From positions 62,001-126,000 of the forward strand of contig CAZCZI010000008.1 in assembly GCA_964503045.1 (NCBI GenBank): a stretch of 64,000 bases of DNA, given 5' to 3'. Of this stretch, positions 8,892 to 19,114 are shown piece by piece. Position numbers and translations under genes: made by a program. How positions within the stretch are numbered: the first letter of the stretch is position 1; the number at the start of each line of letters is the position of its first letter. Source of the stretch: CAYZJR01 sp964503045. GTDB lineage: Bacteria; Cyanobacteriota; Vampirovibrionia; Obscuribacterales; Obscuribacteraceae. The notes under the pieces are model-generated. The model was given only the letters and a program-made list of their open reading frames with translations. It was not told where the DNA came from and did no database searches.

Positions 8892-11800
8892 TATGGTGTA
8901 TAGGGTTTCGTTGCGTTGTACAAAACATCAAGTGGGATTGCGTTTGCTCCGAGATGATTGGAGGCTGAGCCCCACTGATTAGTGACTTCAACATAGTACT
9001 TGCCGGTCGTTGGATCGACAAGTATTCCTTGGATGTTTATTACGTGCGCACCGCCGTTACCGCCGGCATCTGCTGCGCCGAAGAAGCGGCGGAATGGCTC
9101 GTGCCGAACATCGACGTACAAGACTGCGGGGAATGGATTTGAGGCTGGATCTCTTAGGGCTTGTGCGTGCATATTCAATAACAGCTGTTGGAATTCTTGT
9201 TCGCTGTTCACCATGGCGACGTCACCAGCTTTGATACCAGTAGAATCATACGCACCGTTTCTTATGACGAAATGTTGATCGTGGCCACCAACGATTTGAT
9301 TGTTGATGTCTGTCAGTTCGTAATCCATGATGTGGGGCTGCTGTGCAAGTTCTTCCCGGATGACGGTGCCGTCTTCGCTGGCTTTGTATTTGTACAAGCG
9401 CTCGCCGGTATCGGAGCTGCCAGGTACAGGACCAAACGGTTTTTCATAGAGAATGACTTCGCCAGGTTGAAGATTGAAATCGCTCGAACGTGCCCACTTA
9501 ACATTAGCTGCGGTGGTCTCGAACAATTGGCTTGTCCAAGTTCTTCTTCCATCTAGACGAATATCTCTGTTGCCTGCGGCATCGAATCCTTGCCACAAAC
9601 CAAGACTCGCTTCAGAGTCAGGAGCCAACGCGCCGGGCACTCTGCTGAGATCGACCACTGTACCGTCGGCAGTGATGTAACGGCCGGTGGTGGTAACGTC
9701 GCTGATCAAGCGAGCAGCTTCCGACGGGTTGCGGGTGAAAATGCGATTTTCAATTGTGGTGACGTTGCATGTGTTGTTGAGGCCCTGGTCGATGTTGTGC
9801 GGGCGTGCTGATTGATCGAGCACTTGTTGTGCGAGGAACAGTCTGTCTTGTTGAGAGATAGGAGCCTCGGCTCCTGCGCTAATCATTCGGTTAATGTGAT
9901 GGTAAGTTAGGGCTTTTTCTTCTTGGGACAAACCTCGGGCATCTGCTCTTGCCTCGAAGTCCCTCATGAACTCCTTGAACCTACGTGCTTGTTCTGGTTG
10001 CAAGAAGTATCCATCTGCATAGGCTTCGAGCCTTTGCTTTTCTATTGGAAGGCTTGCGTCTTTGTATTCAACTCTACCTTCAGCATGATGAATTTCAAGC
10101 GTGCCATCAATCTTTCTGACTGCCGGCGGATTCACTCCGTCTGTGAGTCTTAGACTGCCATCCGGAAGAACATCGATGTCTCCTTTGAATACTGTGACAT
10201 CACCGTTTTCCCCTGTATGAACCCAGTTGTCTCCTCTCTTTTCAAAGGTTCCAGCTGTTCCCATTTCAACTTTTGAAAGTGAGCCCTCTTCGCTGTAGTG
10301 CATAACGCGAGTAGCGCCGGTGGTATCGGCTACGCGAGTAGTGCGGCCTTGTGCATCTTCCCATCTCCAGCATCCGGCGCGATCGTGAAGAATTTTGCTT
10401 CCATCGGGATTTTTGAAGATGTCGCCTTCCGGTCTGCGGAAGAGTACCGCTCCGTTGTCTAGTACTTGACCAACCTCTGTAGAGAGTTGAAGTTTTGGCC
10501 CATATGCCGAACCCAATCTCACTTCGTCGCCAGGATGAATTACTGTTGATTGACCTGGTTCGAGTTTCTCGAAGGGGCCGCCGGCAGTGCGGCGAATGTA
10601 GGTTCCATTTTTCGAGAGGTCTTCGTAAATGAAGTTGCCGCTGGCATCGTCGTATTTCAGCTTGCCATGCTCTTGCGAGACGATTCGATTTACTAGATCA
10701 TCTTCTGCGCCCTCGGCGAGAATGTTGCCACGACCGATTGTGACTTCTCCATTTTGAAGATCTAGTCTTCGTCCGTTGAATACAACTTGACGATCGACAA
10801 GACTTTCGGCGGGAACTGCCGCGAAATCACGGGCGGTGGCGGAGGCTAATTCTTGAGTTGGAACATATTGGTCGGTGTCACGAGCTTCAATTTCAATTCG
10901 ATCTTTATTGAGCGCCGTCTGTTGTGCTTTGCTTCCTGCGAAGTGAGCTTCCTTCTCGTGGATGCCACCCATGTATTTGCGGAAGGCTTCAAGGCGAGTA
11001 TTGTTTATATCATCAAGTCTATCGGCGAGGGCTGATTCCAAAATGTTGGTGGCTTGTTCGGACGGCCAATCCGCCTTGTTTCCAGTTTTGTAACGCTCGA
11101 TAAGGCTCTTAACCGATGGTGGCACTTCGTCGCCGAACAAATGCTTAGCGAGTGTACCGTTATCTTCGGCGAGATCCTTGACTAGATTGTAAGACTCTCT
11201 GGGGTCTTGTGAGAGTTTGTCGTACTTGCTCTTAGCTACGCGATAATCGTCTCCTTGTACGAAAAACTCTGGTTGAATGAGATCGGAGTTTTTGAATGCT
11301 TCTGCCAATTCTCCAGCTCTAATCGTTTCTTCTGCGGTGAGTGGTTTTCCGTCTCTTACGCGGAGAACTTCATTAAGATGTTCGTCCGAGAGTTTGCCAC
11401 CGGTGCGTTCTTTATAAAGCGCGCGTACTTCTGCAATTTCTTCCGGTTTGGCCGATTTGCCAATCTTCAGCTCGTCACTTAGTCCGCGAATGATGAGCGC
11501 GTCTTGCTCGTTGTGAACGAATTCATGGTATACGGTGTCAATCAATTTCCCGGAGTTTTCATTGGAGAGAATTCCGGCTTTGTTAATTCTCAATTCTCCA
11601 TCTACATAACTACCAGATGGTGCGCCTCCACCATCGATACCACCCATATTTTCATTGTTGAGAACTTTGACTTTGGTTCTAGGAAGTCCATGAGCATCTG
11701 CAAATTCATCGAGCAACTTTTGAACTTCTTTGGTTCTGGCGTCGACAGCCGACTTGAAGGCGCGTCCATCTTGAGCGCTGGCGCGGCGAGCTGACTCGTA

Positions 11801-14800
11801 CTCTTCGAGAATCTTCAGTTTTTCGGGATCGTTGGCGAGGAGTTTCTTCGCTTCATCCACACGACGCAAATCATTTACATCGACTTGTCCTTTCATTTTG
11901 TCGATGACTTCTCTTTCGTATCGGTTGTATGCAGCTTCAAGGCGCTTTTCGCTTTGTTCTGCTTTGGTAGCGAGCGGACGGAGGTCTTCCCACTTTCCGG
12001 TTGTTTCGATTGCCTTGTCGACGAAGCTGTCGATTACTTCAGTTTTTGCGAGTTCAATTTTTGCCATTCTCTGGCTGAGAGCCGCGCGCTCTGTTGGACT
12101 CATCTTAAGGGCTGCGAGTTCGGCTGAGTTCATCAACGCATCGTCACTGACGGCTGCGACTGCATGTTTGTCAGCTACGAGCTCCATGGAGCCGTCCGAA
12201 TTGTTGCGAAGCTTGAGTGCATTGCCTTCATTGTCGACATAGTAATCACTTTCGCCGACGCGCTTGTAACCGGAGTTGAGTTCTTCTGTTGTTACTTTCG
12301 TGCCAGGTCCTTCTACCGGTGGTGCATCGGCTGCTCGAATAAGGACGACGTCACCTTCGTGCGCAACAATTTCACTTCCGGCATGGGAGGCTAGTTGAGT
12401 CGCCGCTTCTTCTCCACTGCCGGCAAGACCTCGGTAAACCTTTCCACCGACTCGGAAAACAGTCGTGAATGCGGCGGCACCACCGGCTCCGAATGCTCCG
12501 GAGACCAGAGTGGATTCCACTACGTTATTCATGTTTTCAGAGAAACTCTTTTCAGAGTCCCAGGCAAACAATCCGCGTGTGAGACCGGAGCTGGCAGCGC
12601 CCATAGTGCCGCCCGCTACTTCGAGAGCCGGAGCAGTGAGGGTCTTTTTGATTCCTTGTCTGATTTCGGTTTTGAAACCTTCGACGAGGCTGTCTTTGAT
12701 GTTCTTGCTTACGAGCGCCACTTCCGCATCAGATGCGCCTTCTTTCACTACTGTTCTTGCCAGAGCATCGATTTCCTTGTCGGCAATCTTGTAGCTGCCA
12801 TCTGTTATCGCTTCGCGGGCTAGTTTTTTTACGCCTTTTTCCAGTACTTCTTCAGCACCTTCGACAACCAAGCGCTCACCACCTTCGGTGACTGCTTTTA
12901 CAATAACGCGCTCAGCAGCAGCAGCGCCGACCTTTTCGCCGATGCCAACCATCTTGGCCATGTGTCCAGGACCGAGATTGCCGATTGATGCATCGATGAA
13001 ACCGGTGAAGAAGTCTTCAGCCGATTTTTCCTTGTCATAGTTTTCACCCATGATGAAGCTCTTGGTGCCGACTTTGACCAGCCCGCCACCCACTCCAAGG
13101 GTTGTTAGTCCAACCAGCGAGATGCCGCCGGGAATGGCGACTGCAGCTGCCGTGAGAATGATGTCTGCTGCGGCGTCAGCGACTGCTTCTTTGGCTTCGA
13201 TGTTTAGTTCGATGTTGTCGTATACGTTTGAGGAGAGTTCCTTGATTCTCTCTGGTGATACTTCCTTACCGTTCGCTGCGGCAAACTCAACTTCGCCGGA
13301 CATTTGATAATAGGAGTTTTCCACCATATAGCCGGTGCCTGTGAAATTGTCTACGAACGCGGCACCTGCTCCACTTCTAACTGCTATTACATCGTCTTCG
13401 ACATCGCGCAGAGCTTCGCGACCGGTGACTGGGTCTCTTCGAATTTCACGCAACATTTCGCGTTCATCTCGACCGCCGAGTTTTTCGACAAAGTCTTCTG
13501 TGACGTCTTTGTCGTACTTGCCTGCGTATTCACTCTTAAATTGATCGTTGGCCGAAGGATCGAGTTTAGCAAGTGTTGTAGTAACTTCGTCCTTTGATGG
13601 ACCAAGACCGAGCATGTAAGCTTCCGTCAAATCCTCGGGACGTACTTCGCCTTGTGAGATAACATTTATTGCCACTTTTCTTTGATCTTCAGGAAGGCTT
13701 CCCAGAACTTTTTCTTGGTAGTCTTTGTCGTCGACCAGTCTCTTTCTTTCTTCTACAGATGCCGGGTCCGTAGCACGTGCCAGCTGGAAGACGTCTTCAA
13801 ATATAGCCTTCTTACCAGTCTCTTCTTCCTGGTGAATCTTCATCTTTTGTTCGAGAGACAAATGACCGGTTTCGAGAAGAGGCTTTGCATAGGCTTCATA
13901 TTCATCGCTGTCGAGAGCGCCGTGGAGTGCCTTATCGAGTCTGGCAGCCAGTGCTTTATCTTCTTCTGTCTGAGGATTGGTGACTCTCTCACGTAGCGAA
14001 GGATGCTCGCCTTTTTGTTCGCTAGCGATGAATGCTTTTTCAACTTCTCTTACAACTTTGCTTTCATCGGTTTCGTCCTTTCCGCCTTCTTGGAAAATCC
14101 GATCGATAAAGTCGGCTCTCGGTTGTTCGCCATGTGCTACTTTGTCGAGCAAACCTTTTGCCGCTTCTCTTTGATTTTCACTGTGAAGCGATTGGTCTAC
14201 CCAAGTGTCCACTTTTTCGCGGAAGTCCGCATCATCGCGATACTTGCGTTGATCGTCGGGGTTCATTCCCTCGATTGCGCTGTAGACAGTCTTCGGATCA
14301 ATAAACGGTGAGACTGCCATGCCCATTGGCCCGGCAGTTGATTCGATGGTTTCTGTTATCGATTTGTTGTTTGCAACATCAGCTAGATCGAATGATTCTT
14401 GTTGCATCTTTTTATCGAACAGATCGTGGCAGCGCTTTCTGTAGCCGTCGCTCAATTGATCGAGTGACTTCAGGTATTCTTCTTGTTTCGCAGGGTCAGC
14501 TTTGAGTTCTTCCCATTTCTCGCGTGACATGTTTTCAATGTCTTTTACTGCTTGACCGTGACCGCCTTTGTACACGATGCGGTCGGCATAGCTGTTGAAT
14601 TCGTCTTGATCGTCGGCAGCGTCCCACAACTCGGAATTTGCTTTGCGGAAGTATTTATATGCTTCTTTGTCCTGTCCACTGAGCGTATCTGCGTCAGGTC
14701 CGATCGGTTGGTTGAATGTTTTGGCTACTACAACTTCTTCATCGTCTTTGTGTTGCTCTTCCCAGGTGCGCTGTATTTCCACTCCGCGCTTGTACAGTGC

Positions 14801-16435
14801 ACGTTCTCTGTCTGTGATTTCATCGCATGCTTTGTCGATGCCGTCTTCATCGTCGTTGAAGGTTCCGGAGTTGTCGTCGATCTTAGTAAATAGGCTCAGT
14901 CCACCATTCTTCATGTAGTCGACGGCATGACCATAACCATCGAATTGAAATGCTGTTTCGAGTTTGTCTTTGCCGCCATTTTCCAACCACTGATCGCGAA
15001 ACTCCGACGAGATTGATTTGCTGGACATGATCTCTTGAAACATTTCCATGTTTCCAGGGTTTTGAAAAGTCATTCCATAATCAAATACACCACCGGTCTC
15101 GCGCACGTTTGCAGTGAGAGCGATGTCGATCAAATCTTTCCAATCTTGTTGAGTCCGATGATCAGCACCCTTTAGATAAATATCCAATGATTTCTTGGTC
15201 GGTCCGGAGAGATCGTCGCAGTCCATCAGAGCTTCGCGCAAGGTTTTGCCGTAGCGCTCTTGATAGATTTTGTCCATCTCGTCGATTTCAGCTTTCGACA
15301 TATTGCGAATCTCAGTCCGCACTTTTGCATCGTCGCCCTTTTCAATGTTGAGGCGCATCAGTGCAACTTCGTCTCGTGAGCCATACTCGATCGCGTTGAC
15401 CAACTCCAATTCTGTGGAACCATTGAACTTTTCTTTTATTGCATCGGTCAGTGGTTTGCCAGTGAGTTCTTCGTAGTAAGCTGAAACAACCTTTCTTTCG
15501 TTTTCGTCCAGTTTTTCGAGCGTTCTGCGCACGGTCGCCGCATCAGGGCCGCGAGGGCTTTCGAGTTCGCTTGTGAGCACTCGCGCCTTTTCTCTGGCTT
15601 CAGCTTGTTTGTCGTCTGATAGTAAAGCGAAATGTGCATCGGAGTGATTGAGAGTTCGAATTGCTTGATCGCCACCCGGCTGTTCCTTCAAAAAATCTTC
15701 CAGACTAATGCCATATTTTTCTTTGAAGATTTCTTTGATGACGTCGCGTTCTACATCTGTTTTTCCTTCCAACAGTTTGCTGGCGACATGTTCTTGTGGT
15801 TTATACTTTTCGCCGGAAAAAACAGTGTTGAATGCTGCGCTATATTCATAGAGGGTTGCATTTTCTGGTTCGAACTTGTGAATAGACTCGACAACTTTTG
15901 TCATTTCGTTGCGATCTACTGCAGCTTTTTCACGCTCTACTTTATCGGCATGATCTTTCAACTTGGTTGCAATCTTGGCGCGCACTTCAAGCGAGAGTGG
16001 TGGCACCATCGATCTCAAATGTTCATCAAGCGTCTCTCCATACTGTTCCTTATAGAGCTGGTCCATTGCCTTTAGCTCTTCAGGTGTTTTGCCGGCGAGT
16101 TCTTTTGAGATCGTTGCTTGCCGTTCCAACCAACCTTGATTATTTGAAGAGTCATGAATGGCTTCGTTTGACTTCTTCAGTTCTTCAGCAGTCTTTCCTT
16201 CAGTCTTGATGGTTGTCGCATCTGGCTTTGCTTCGGGCTTTTTGGATTCGCCGACGATTTCCATTGACGGCAAGTGTTTTTCGCTCGTTTCCTTGGCGCG
16301 CTTCTCTTCGTGATCTTTGACTGTCTTTACTAAGCCCTTGAATTCGTCAACGGCGCCATCCCAGATCTTTGTGAAGACAGAGGATTCGCCTTGCGTCGGC
16401 TTATCAGACTTTGCGTCTACTTCCTTGGTAACCAT
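8891..16435 (-). CDS. Giant mosaic protein: annexin-like repeats, HExxH, FHA, papain-like C-terminus
   Basis: 2514 residues without a signal peptide. Residues 1-420 and about 950-990 contain at least five helical units ending in patterns such as LYKEQYGETLDEHL, FKEKYGISLEDFL, YQERYGKTLREAL and YAGKYDKDVTEDF. They recall annexin repeats but lack a clear calcium loop. Residues about 1080-1125 are hydrophobic and glycine-rich. HEFVH (1637-1641) is a gluzincin-type zinc motif. Residues about 1875-1970 form an FHA domain with GR at 1901-1902 and a later SQEHGKL...NGTY. Then come beta-rich 'DGS' strands and a C-terminal region with C2223 (NNTCNVTTIE), H2464 (GGAHVIN) and N2486 (VTNQWGS) in papain-like order. 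The architecture resembles a processed effector or toxin; function is inferred, and the catalytic assignments rest on motifs only. No good ribosome site precedes the ATG at 16435. Confidence 0.85.
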   Translation of the reverse strand: MVTKEVDAKSDKPTQGESSVFTKIWDGAVDEFKGLVKTVKDHEEKRAKETSEKHLPSMEIVGESKKPEAKPDATTIKTEGKTAEELKKSNEAIHDSSNNQGWLERQATISKELAGKTPEELKAMDQLYKEQYGETLDEHLRSMVPPLSLEVRAKIATKLKDHADKVEREKAAVDRNEMTKVVESIHKFEPENATLYEYSAAFNTVFSGEKYKPQEHVASKLLEGKTDVERDVIKEIFKEKYGISLEDFLKEQPGGDQAIRTLNHSDAHFALLSDDKQAEAREKARVLTSELESPRGPDAATVRRTLEKLDENERKVVSAYYEELTGKPLTDAIKEKFNGSTELELVNAIEYGSRDEVALMRLNIEKGDDAKVRTEIRNMSKAEIDEMDKIYQERYGKTLREALMDCDDLSGPTKKSLDIYLKGADHRTQQDWKDLIDIALTANVRETGGVFDYGMTFQNPGNMEMFQEIMSSKSISSEFRDQWLENGGKDKLETAFQFDGYGHAVDYMKNGGLSLFTKIDDNSGTFNDDEDGIDKACDEITDRERALYKRGVEIQRTWEEQHKDDEEVVVAKTFNQPIGPDADTLSGQDKEAYKYFRKANSELWDAADDQDEFNSYADRIVYKGGHGQAVKDIENMSREKWEELKADPAKQEEYLKSLDQLSDGYRKRCHDLFDKKMQQESFDLADVANNKSITETIESTAGPMGMAVSPFIDPKTVYSAIEGMNPDDQRKYRDDADFREKVDTWVDQSLHSENQREAAKGLLDKVAHGEQPRADFIDRIFQEGGKDETDESKVVREVEKAFIASEQKGEHPSLRERVTNPQTEEDKALAARLDKALHGALDSDEYEAYAKPLLETGHLSLEQKMKIHQEEETGKKAIFEDVFQLARATDPASVEERKRLVDDKDYQEKVLGSLPEDQRKVAINVISQGEVRPEDLTEAYMLGLGPSKDEVTTTLAKLDPSANDQFKSEYAGKYDKDVTEDFVEKLGGRDEREMLREIRRDPVTGREALRDVEDDVIAVRSGAGAAFVDNFTGTGYMVENSYYQMSGEVEFAAANGKEVSPERIKELSSNVYDNIELNIEAKEAVADAAADIILTAAAVAIPGGISLVGLTTLGVGGGLVKVGTKSFIMGENYDKEKSAEDFFTGFIDASIGNLGPGHMAKMVGIGEKVGAAAAERVIVKAVTEGGERLVVEGAEEVLEKGVKKLAREAITDGSYKIADKEIDALARTVVKEGASDAEVALVSKNIKDSLVEGFKTEIRQGIKKTLTAPALEVAGGTMGAASSGLTRGLFAWDSEKSFSENMNNVVESTLVSGAFGAGGAAAFTTVFRVGGKVYRGLAGSGEEAATQLASHAGSEIVAHEGDVVLIRAADAPPVEGPGTKVTTEELNSGYKRVGESDYYVDNEGNALKLRNNSDGSMELVADKHAVAAVSDDALMNSAELAALKMSPTERAALSQRMAKIELAKTEVIDSFVDKAIETTGKWEDLRPLATKAEQSEKRLEAAYNRYEREVIDKMKGQVDVNDLRRVDEAKKLLANDPEKLKILEEYESARRASAQDGRAFKSAVDARTKEVQKLLDEFADAHGLPRTKVKVLNNENMGGIDGGGAPSGSYVDGELRINKAGILSNENSGKLIDTVYHEFVHNEQDALIIRGLSDELKIGKSAKPEEIAEVRALYKERTGGKLSDEHLNEVLRVRDGKPLTAEETIRAGELAEAFKNSDLIQPEFFVQGDDYRVAKSKYDKLSQDPRESYNLVKDLAEDNGTLAKHLFGDEVPPSVKSLIERYKTGNKADWPSEQATNILESALADRLDDINNTRLEAFRKYMGGIHEKEAHFAGSKAQQTALNKDRIEIEARDTDQYVPTQELASATARDFAAVPAESLVDRQVVFNGRRLDLQNGEVTIGRGNILAEGAEDDLVNRIVSQEHGKLKYDDASGNFIYEDLSKNGTYIRRTAGGPFEKLEPGQSTVIHPGDEVRLGSAYGPKLQLSTEVGQVLDNGAVLFRRPEGDIFKNPDGSKILHDRAGCWRWEDAQGRTTRVADTTGATRVMHYSEEGSLSKVEMGTAGTFEKRGDNWVHTGENGDVTVFKGDIDVLPDGSLRLTDGVNPPAVRKIDGTLEIHHAEGRVEYKDASLPIEKQRLEAYADGYFLQPEQARRFKEFMRDFEARADARGLSQEEKALTYHHINRMISAGAEAPISQQDRLFLAQQVLDQSARPHNIDQGLNNTCNVTTIENRIFTRNPSEAARLISDVTTTGRYITADGTVVDLSRVPGALAPDSEASLGLWQGFDAAGNRDIRLDGRRTWTSQLFETTAANVKWARSSDFNLQPGEVILYEKPFGPVPGSSDTGERLYKYKASEDGTVIREELAQQPHIMDYELTDINNQIVGGHDQHFVIRNGAYDSTGIKAGDVAMVNSEQEFQQLLLNMHAQALRDPASNPFPAVLYVDVRHEPFRRFFGAADAGGNGGAHVINIQGILVDPTTGKYYVEVTNQWGSASNHLGANAIPLDVLYNATKPYTP

Positions 16436-16539
16436 AGAAACGTACCACTGGGTGTTCGGGGAACCGTGCAGCCTGGAACTGCTTTGGTTTTGGGGGGCGC
16501 TCGGGTCAAGCTGCCAACCTTAGATTAGCTCTGGAGGCG

Positions 16540-16555
16540 TGTCACCTTAGTGACA
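16540..16555. repeat. Inverted repeat TGTCAC-CTTA-GTGACA
   Basis: A perfect 6-bp inverted repeat with a 4-base spacer lies in the 264-base divergent region between the giant gene and the 144-aa gene. It looks like an operator for a dimeric regulator, or a small hairpin. No other convincing element was seen in this region. Confidence 0.4.
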
Positions 16556-16699
16556 ATCCCCTAGACCTTCAATAGCGGACATTTTGGGGGTTTCGGTACG
16601 TCGGAAAGACTGCTGGAATTGCGTGGCAAGTGGTATCGAAGGGGAGCAAAAGGGGTACTACCTAAGCAGAGGCTATGTTTGGAACATTAGGGAGGTCGC

Positions 16700-17134
16700 A
16701 TGTTCAGAAGTCATTTTTCGAAATTGTTGCTCGTGGTCTCCATCATGGGTCTTTGGGTAAGCCCCAATTTGAGTATGGCGGCTCCGGAAATCTCCGGACC
16801 GACTGAAGTTGGCAATACCATCATGCCTCCAGGTAATTACTCACTTAGAGACGAGCAGACCAAGAAGATTTATTCGTTGACTGTGACCACCAAAGGAACC
16901 ATGATCGTGGCTCCTGCAGCGGCTTCGGTCGAGCCACTGCCTTCCACGGCAGGGGCTGCTAGTACGACAGCCATTGGTCCTGCCACTGCTGGAACTGTGG
17001 ACCCTGGCGCGGTACCTGGTGCACCAGGAAAGAACGATGCAATCAATAAGCTCTTAAACAAAGGCATGCAGCGTGGCGTTAAGGAGTTGATGAAACATGG
17101 CGGACAAAAGCAGATTCAGAATTTGCTTAAATAG
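16700..17134 (+). CDS. Small secreted protein of unknown function
   Basis: 144 residues from an ATG preceded by AGGGAGG four bases upstream, an excellent ribosome site. A signal peptide (about residues 1-28, ending SMAAPE) leads to a short segment, NTIMPPGNYSLRDEQTKKIYSLTVTTKG. That segment reads as a small beta-sheet unit like those in secreted proteins that start 'pGtYtl.D..sG..y.l.v...G'. An Ala/Pro/Gly/Thr-rich linker and a basic amphipathic tail (KLLNKGMQRGVKELMKHGG) follow. No family is recognised. It is divergent from the giant protein gene. Its last eight bases overlap the 3' end of the convergent uup gene. Confidence 0.7.
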   Translation: MFRSHFSKLLLVVSIMGLWVSPNLSMAAPEISGPTEVGNTIMPPGNYSLRDEQTKKIYSLTVTTKGTMIVAPAAASVEPLPSTAGAASTTAIGPATAGTVDPGAVPGAPGKNDAINKLLNKGMQRGVKELMKHGGQKQIQNLLK

Positions 17135-18938
17135 CCGAGGACTTGGCCTCTAGTTGCTCCCATCGCGCAAAGAGTTTGTCGAGTTCCTTTTGAAGCTCTT
17201 CTTGCTGCAGAGAAAGCGCGTGAAGGCGTGCATAGTCACTGGCGATCTGAGGTTTTTCCATCTCCGATTGCAGGCTGCGCATTGTTGCTTCAGTTGTTTC
17301 GATTTTGGCAGGAAGTGCTTCGAGTTCTTTTGTTTCTGATCCGGACAAACCTGATTTTTTTCGACTCGTGCGAGTATCAACTTTCTCTTGTCTAACTTGC
17401 TTTGGCTGTGCCGGCGCACTGAATGTGGTGAACATCTCCTCGCATTGCTCGAAGTCTACAAAAAACTCGGAGCCGCCTTTTCCGTCAAGTGCAAGGATGT
17501 ATGTTGAAATTGAATCGAGCATCATTCGGTCGTGCGTTACAAGAATAACCGCACCTGGGAAATCTTCCAGGCTTTCTTCGAGAACTTCCAGCGAAGGAAT
17601 GTCGAGATCATTTGTTGGTTCATCGAGAATGAGAATGTCCGCACTTTGCAGCATGAGATTGGCGATAAGAATTCTTGCCTGTTCTCCACCGGACAAGTAG
17701 CTAATTGGCATGCTCAATTGATCTTGGCGAAACAAGAATTTTTTGGCCCAAGCAGTAATGTGTAGACTTCGACCGCGATATACAACAGAATCACCTGTCG
17801 GAGAAAGTGATTCGCGAAGTGACTTGGTTTGATCCAATTGCTGACGGTTTTGATCGAACCAAACAATCTTTAATTCAGGTGCTGTTTTGATTGTTCCAGT
17901 ATCAGGTTGCAATTGTCCGACTATGGTCTTGAGCAAAGTGGTTTTGCCACTGCCGTTTCTGCCTACCAATCCAAGCTTGATTCCGGGTGAAAGAACGAAG
18001 CTGAGATCGGAAAAAAGTTTACGATCTCCAAATGATTTAGCGATGCCTTTTACGACGACCAACTCTTTGGACTTGCGTCCCGATGCGTCGAAACCAATTT
18101 CTATCGGCGATGTCAGCGAGTTGCGTTGCTTGATTTCGGCGAACTGCTCCATGAGCTTTCCGGCTTCTTGAATGCGACCTTGCGCTTTGGTTTGTCGAGC
18201 GCGTGCTCCGCGCTGCAACCAAGCGATTTCTCTTCGCACTTTACTGGCCAGCGCTTGTTGGAGACTAGCCTGTGCCTTCATTGTTTCTTCTTTGGCAATC
18301 AGCCACTCGCTGTAATTGCCTTTGACGCTTAGGAATCCGCTTTCATAGGTGGGGTTGAGCTCCACCACTCGGTTTGTGACTGACTCCAGAAATGCGCGAT
18401 CGTGGCTGACGACCATATAAGAGAATTGCGCACTCTTGATGAACTGTTCAAGCCAAATCACACCTTCGAGATCGAGATGGTTTGTTGGTTCGTCCATGAG
18501 TAAGAGCTCTGGTTGTGTCGCTAACGCACATGCCAACGCGAGACGCTTGCGCCAGCCGCCGGAGAGGGTTTCGGACTTTGCCGTGCGATCTGGAAAACCG
18601 ATACTCGCTAACGTCGAGTCAACCGAAGCATCTCGTTCGTAGTCTTTGAACTCGACCGATTCGGCTGCCGCCCGCACGATTTCTTCGACAGTGTCACCGG
18701 CGGTGAATGACTCGTCTTGGGGAACATATGCGACTCTAAGGCGCCGGCGTGAGACGACTGTTCCTGAGTCTGGTTGAATGAGCCCAGCCAAAATCTTAAG
18801 CAGAGTTGATTTGCCGGAGCCGTTGGGACCAATCAGTCCAATGTGTTCCTTTTCGACGATGCCGAAAGATATGTCGCTGAACAAGGGTCGCGAACTATAG
18901 GATTTGCCGATTGCTTGGCAGCTGATTAAAATGCTCAC
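17127..18938 (-). CDS. uup: ABC-F ATPase, Uup type
   Basis: 603 residues with two fused ABC ATPase domains and no membrane segment, the ABC-F layout. Members act on the ribosome, and Uup is also linked to transposon excision and ribosome assembly. Domain 1 has Walker A GPNGSGKST (37-45), signature LSGGWRKR and Walker B LLMDEPTNHLD. Domain 2 has GRNGSGKTT, LSGGEQAR and LILDEPTNDLD. The interdomain linker is long and basic. The last 80 residues form a charged coiled coil (ETKELEALPAKIETTEATM), the feature separating Uup from other ABC-F groups. GTG start; no strong Shine-Dalgarno seen. Divergent from a second ABC-F gene. Confidence 0.9.
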   Translation of the reverse strand: MSILISCQAIGKSYSSRPLFSDISFGIVEKEHIGLIGPNGSGKSTLLKILAGLIQPDSGTVVSRRRLRVAYVPQDESFTAGDTVEEIVRAAAESVEFKDYERDASVDSTLASIGFPDRTAKSETLSGGWRKRLALACALATQPELLLMDEPTNHLDLEGVIWLEQFIKSAQFSYMVVSHDRAFLESVTNRVVELNPTYESGFLSVKGNYSEWLIAKEETMKAQASLQQALASKVRREIAWLQRGARARQTKAQGRIQEAGKLMEQFAEIKQRNSLTSPIEIGFDASGRKSKELVVVKGIAKSFGDRKLFSDLSFVLSPGIKLGLVGRNGSGKTTLLKTIVGQLQPDTGTIKTAPELKIVWFDQNRQQLDQTKSLRESLSPTGDSVVYRGRSLHITAWAKKFLFRQDQLSMPISYLSGGEQARILIANLMLQSADILILDEPTNDLDIPSLEVLEESLEDFPGAVILVTHDRMMLDSISTYILALDGKGGSEFFVDFEQCEEMFTTFSAPAQPKQVRQEKVDTRTSRKKSGLSGSETKELEALPAKIETTEATMRSLQSEMEKPQIASDYARLHALSLQQEELQKELDKLFARWEQLEAKSSAI

Positions 18939-19046
18939 AGTGAACTATCGATCTATGTACTGGCCGGATCCGGTGAAGAATCATAGCCAAAAATTACGCT
19001 TTTAGGACAAAGAATCGTTGAAAGGTCGTAACGGTGCTTAAATAGT

Positions 19047-19064
19047 GAGAATATTGAGAATATT
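19047..19064. repeat. Tandem 9-mer GAGAATATT x2
   Basis: Two exact head-to-tail copies of GAGAATATT (19047-19055, 19056-19064) lie in the 176-base divergent region between the two ABC-F genes, about 50 bases before the second gene. They could be a direct-repeat regulator site or chance. Confidence 0.4.
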
Positions 19065-19114
19065 GAGGGTGGTTGCTCAACCAGGCAACCGCACGGGAAA
19101 CCAGGAGAGAGATC

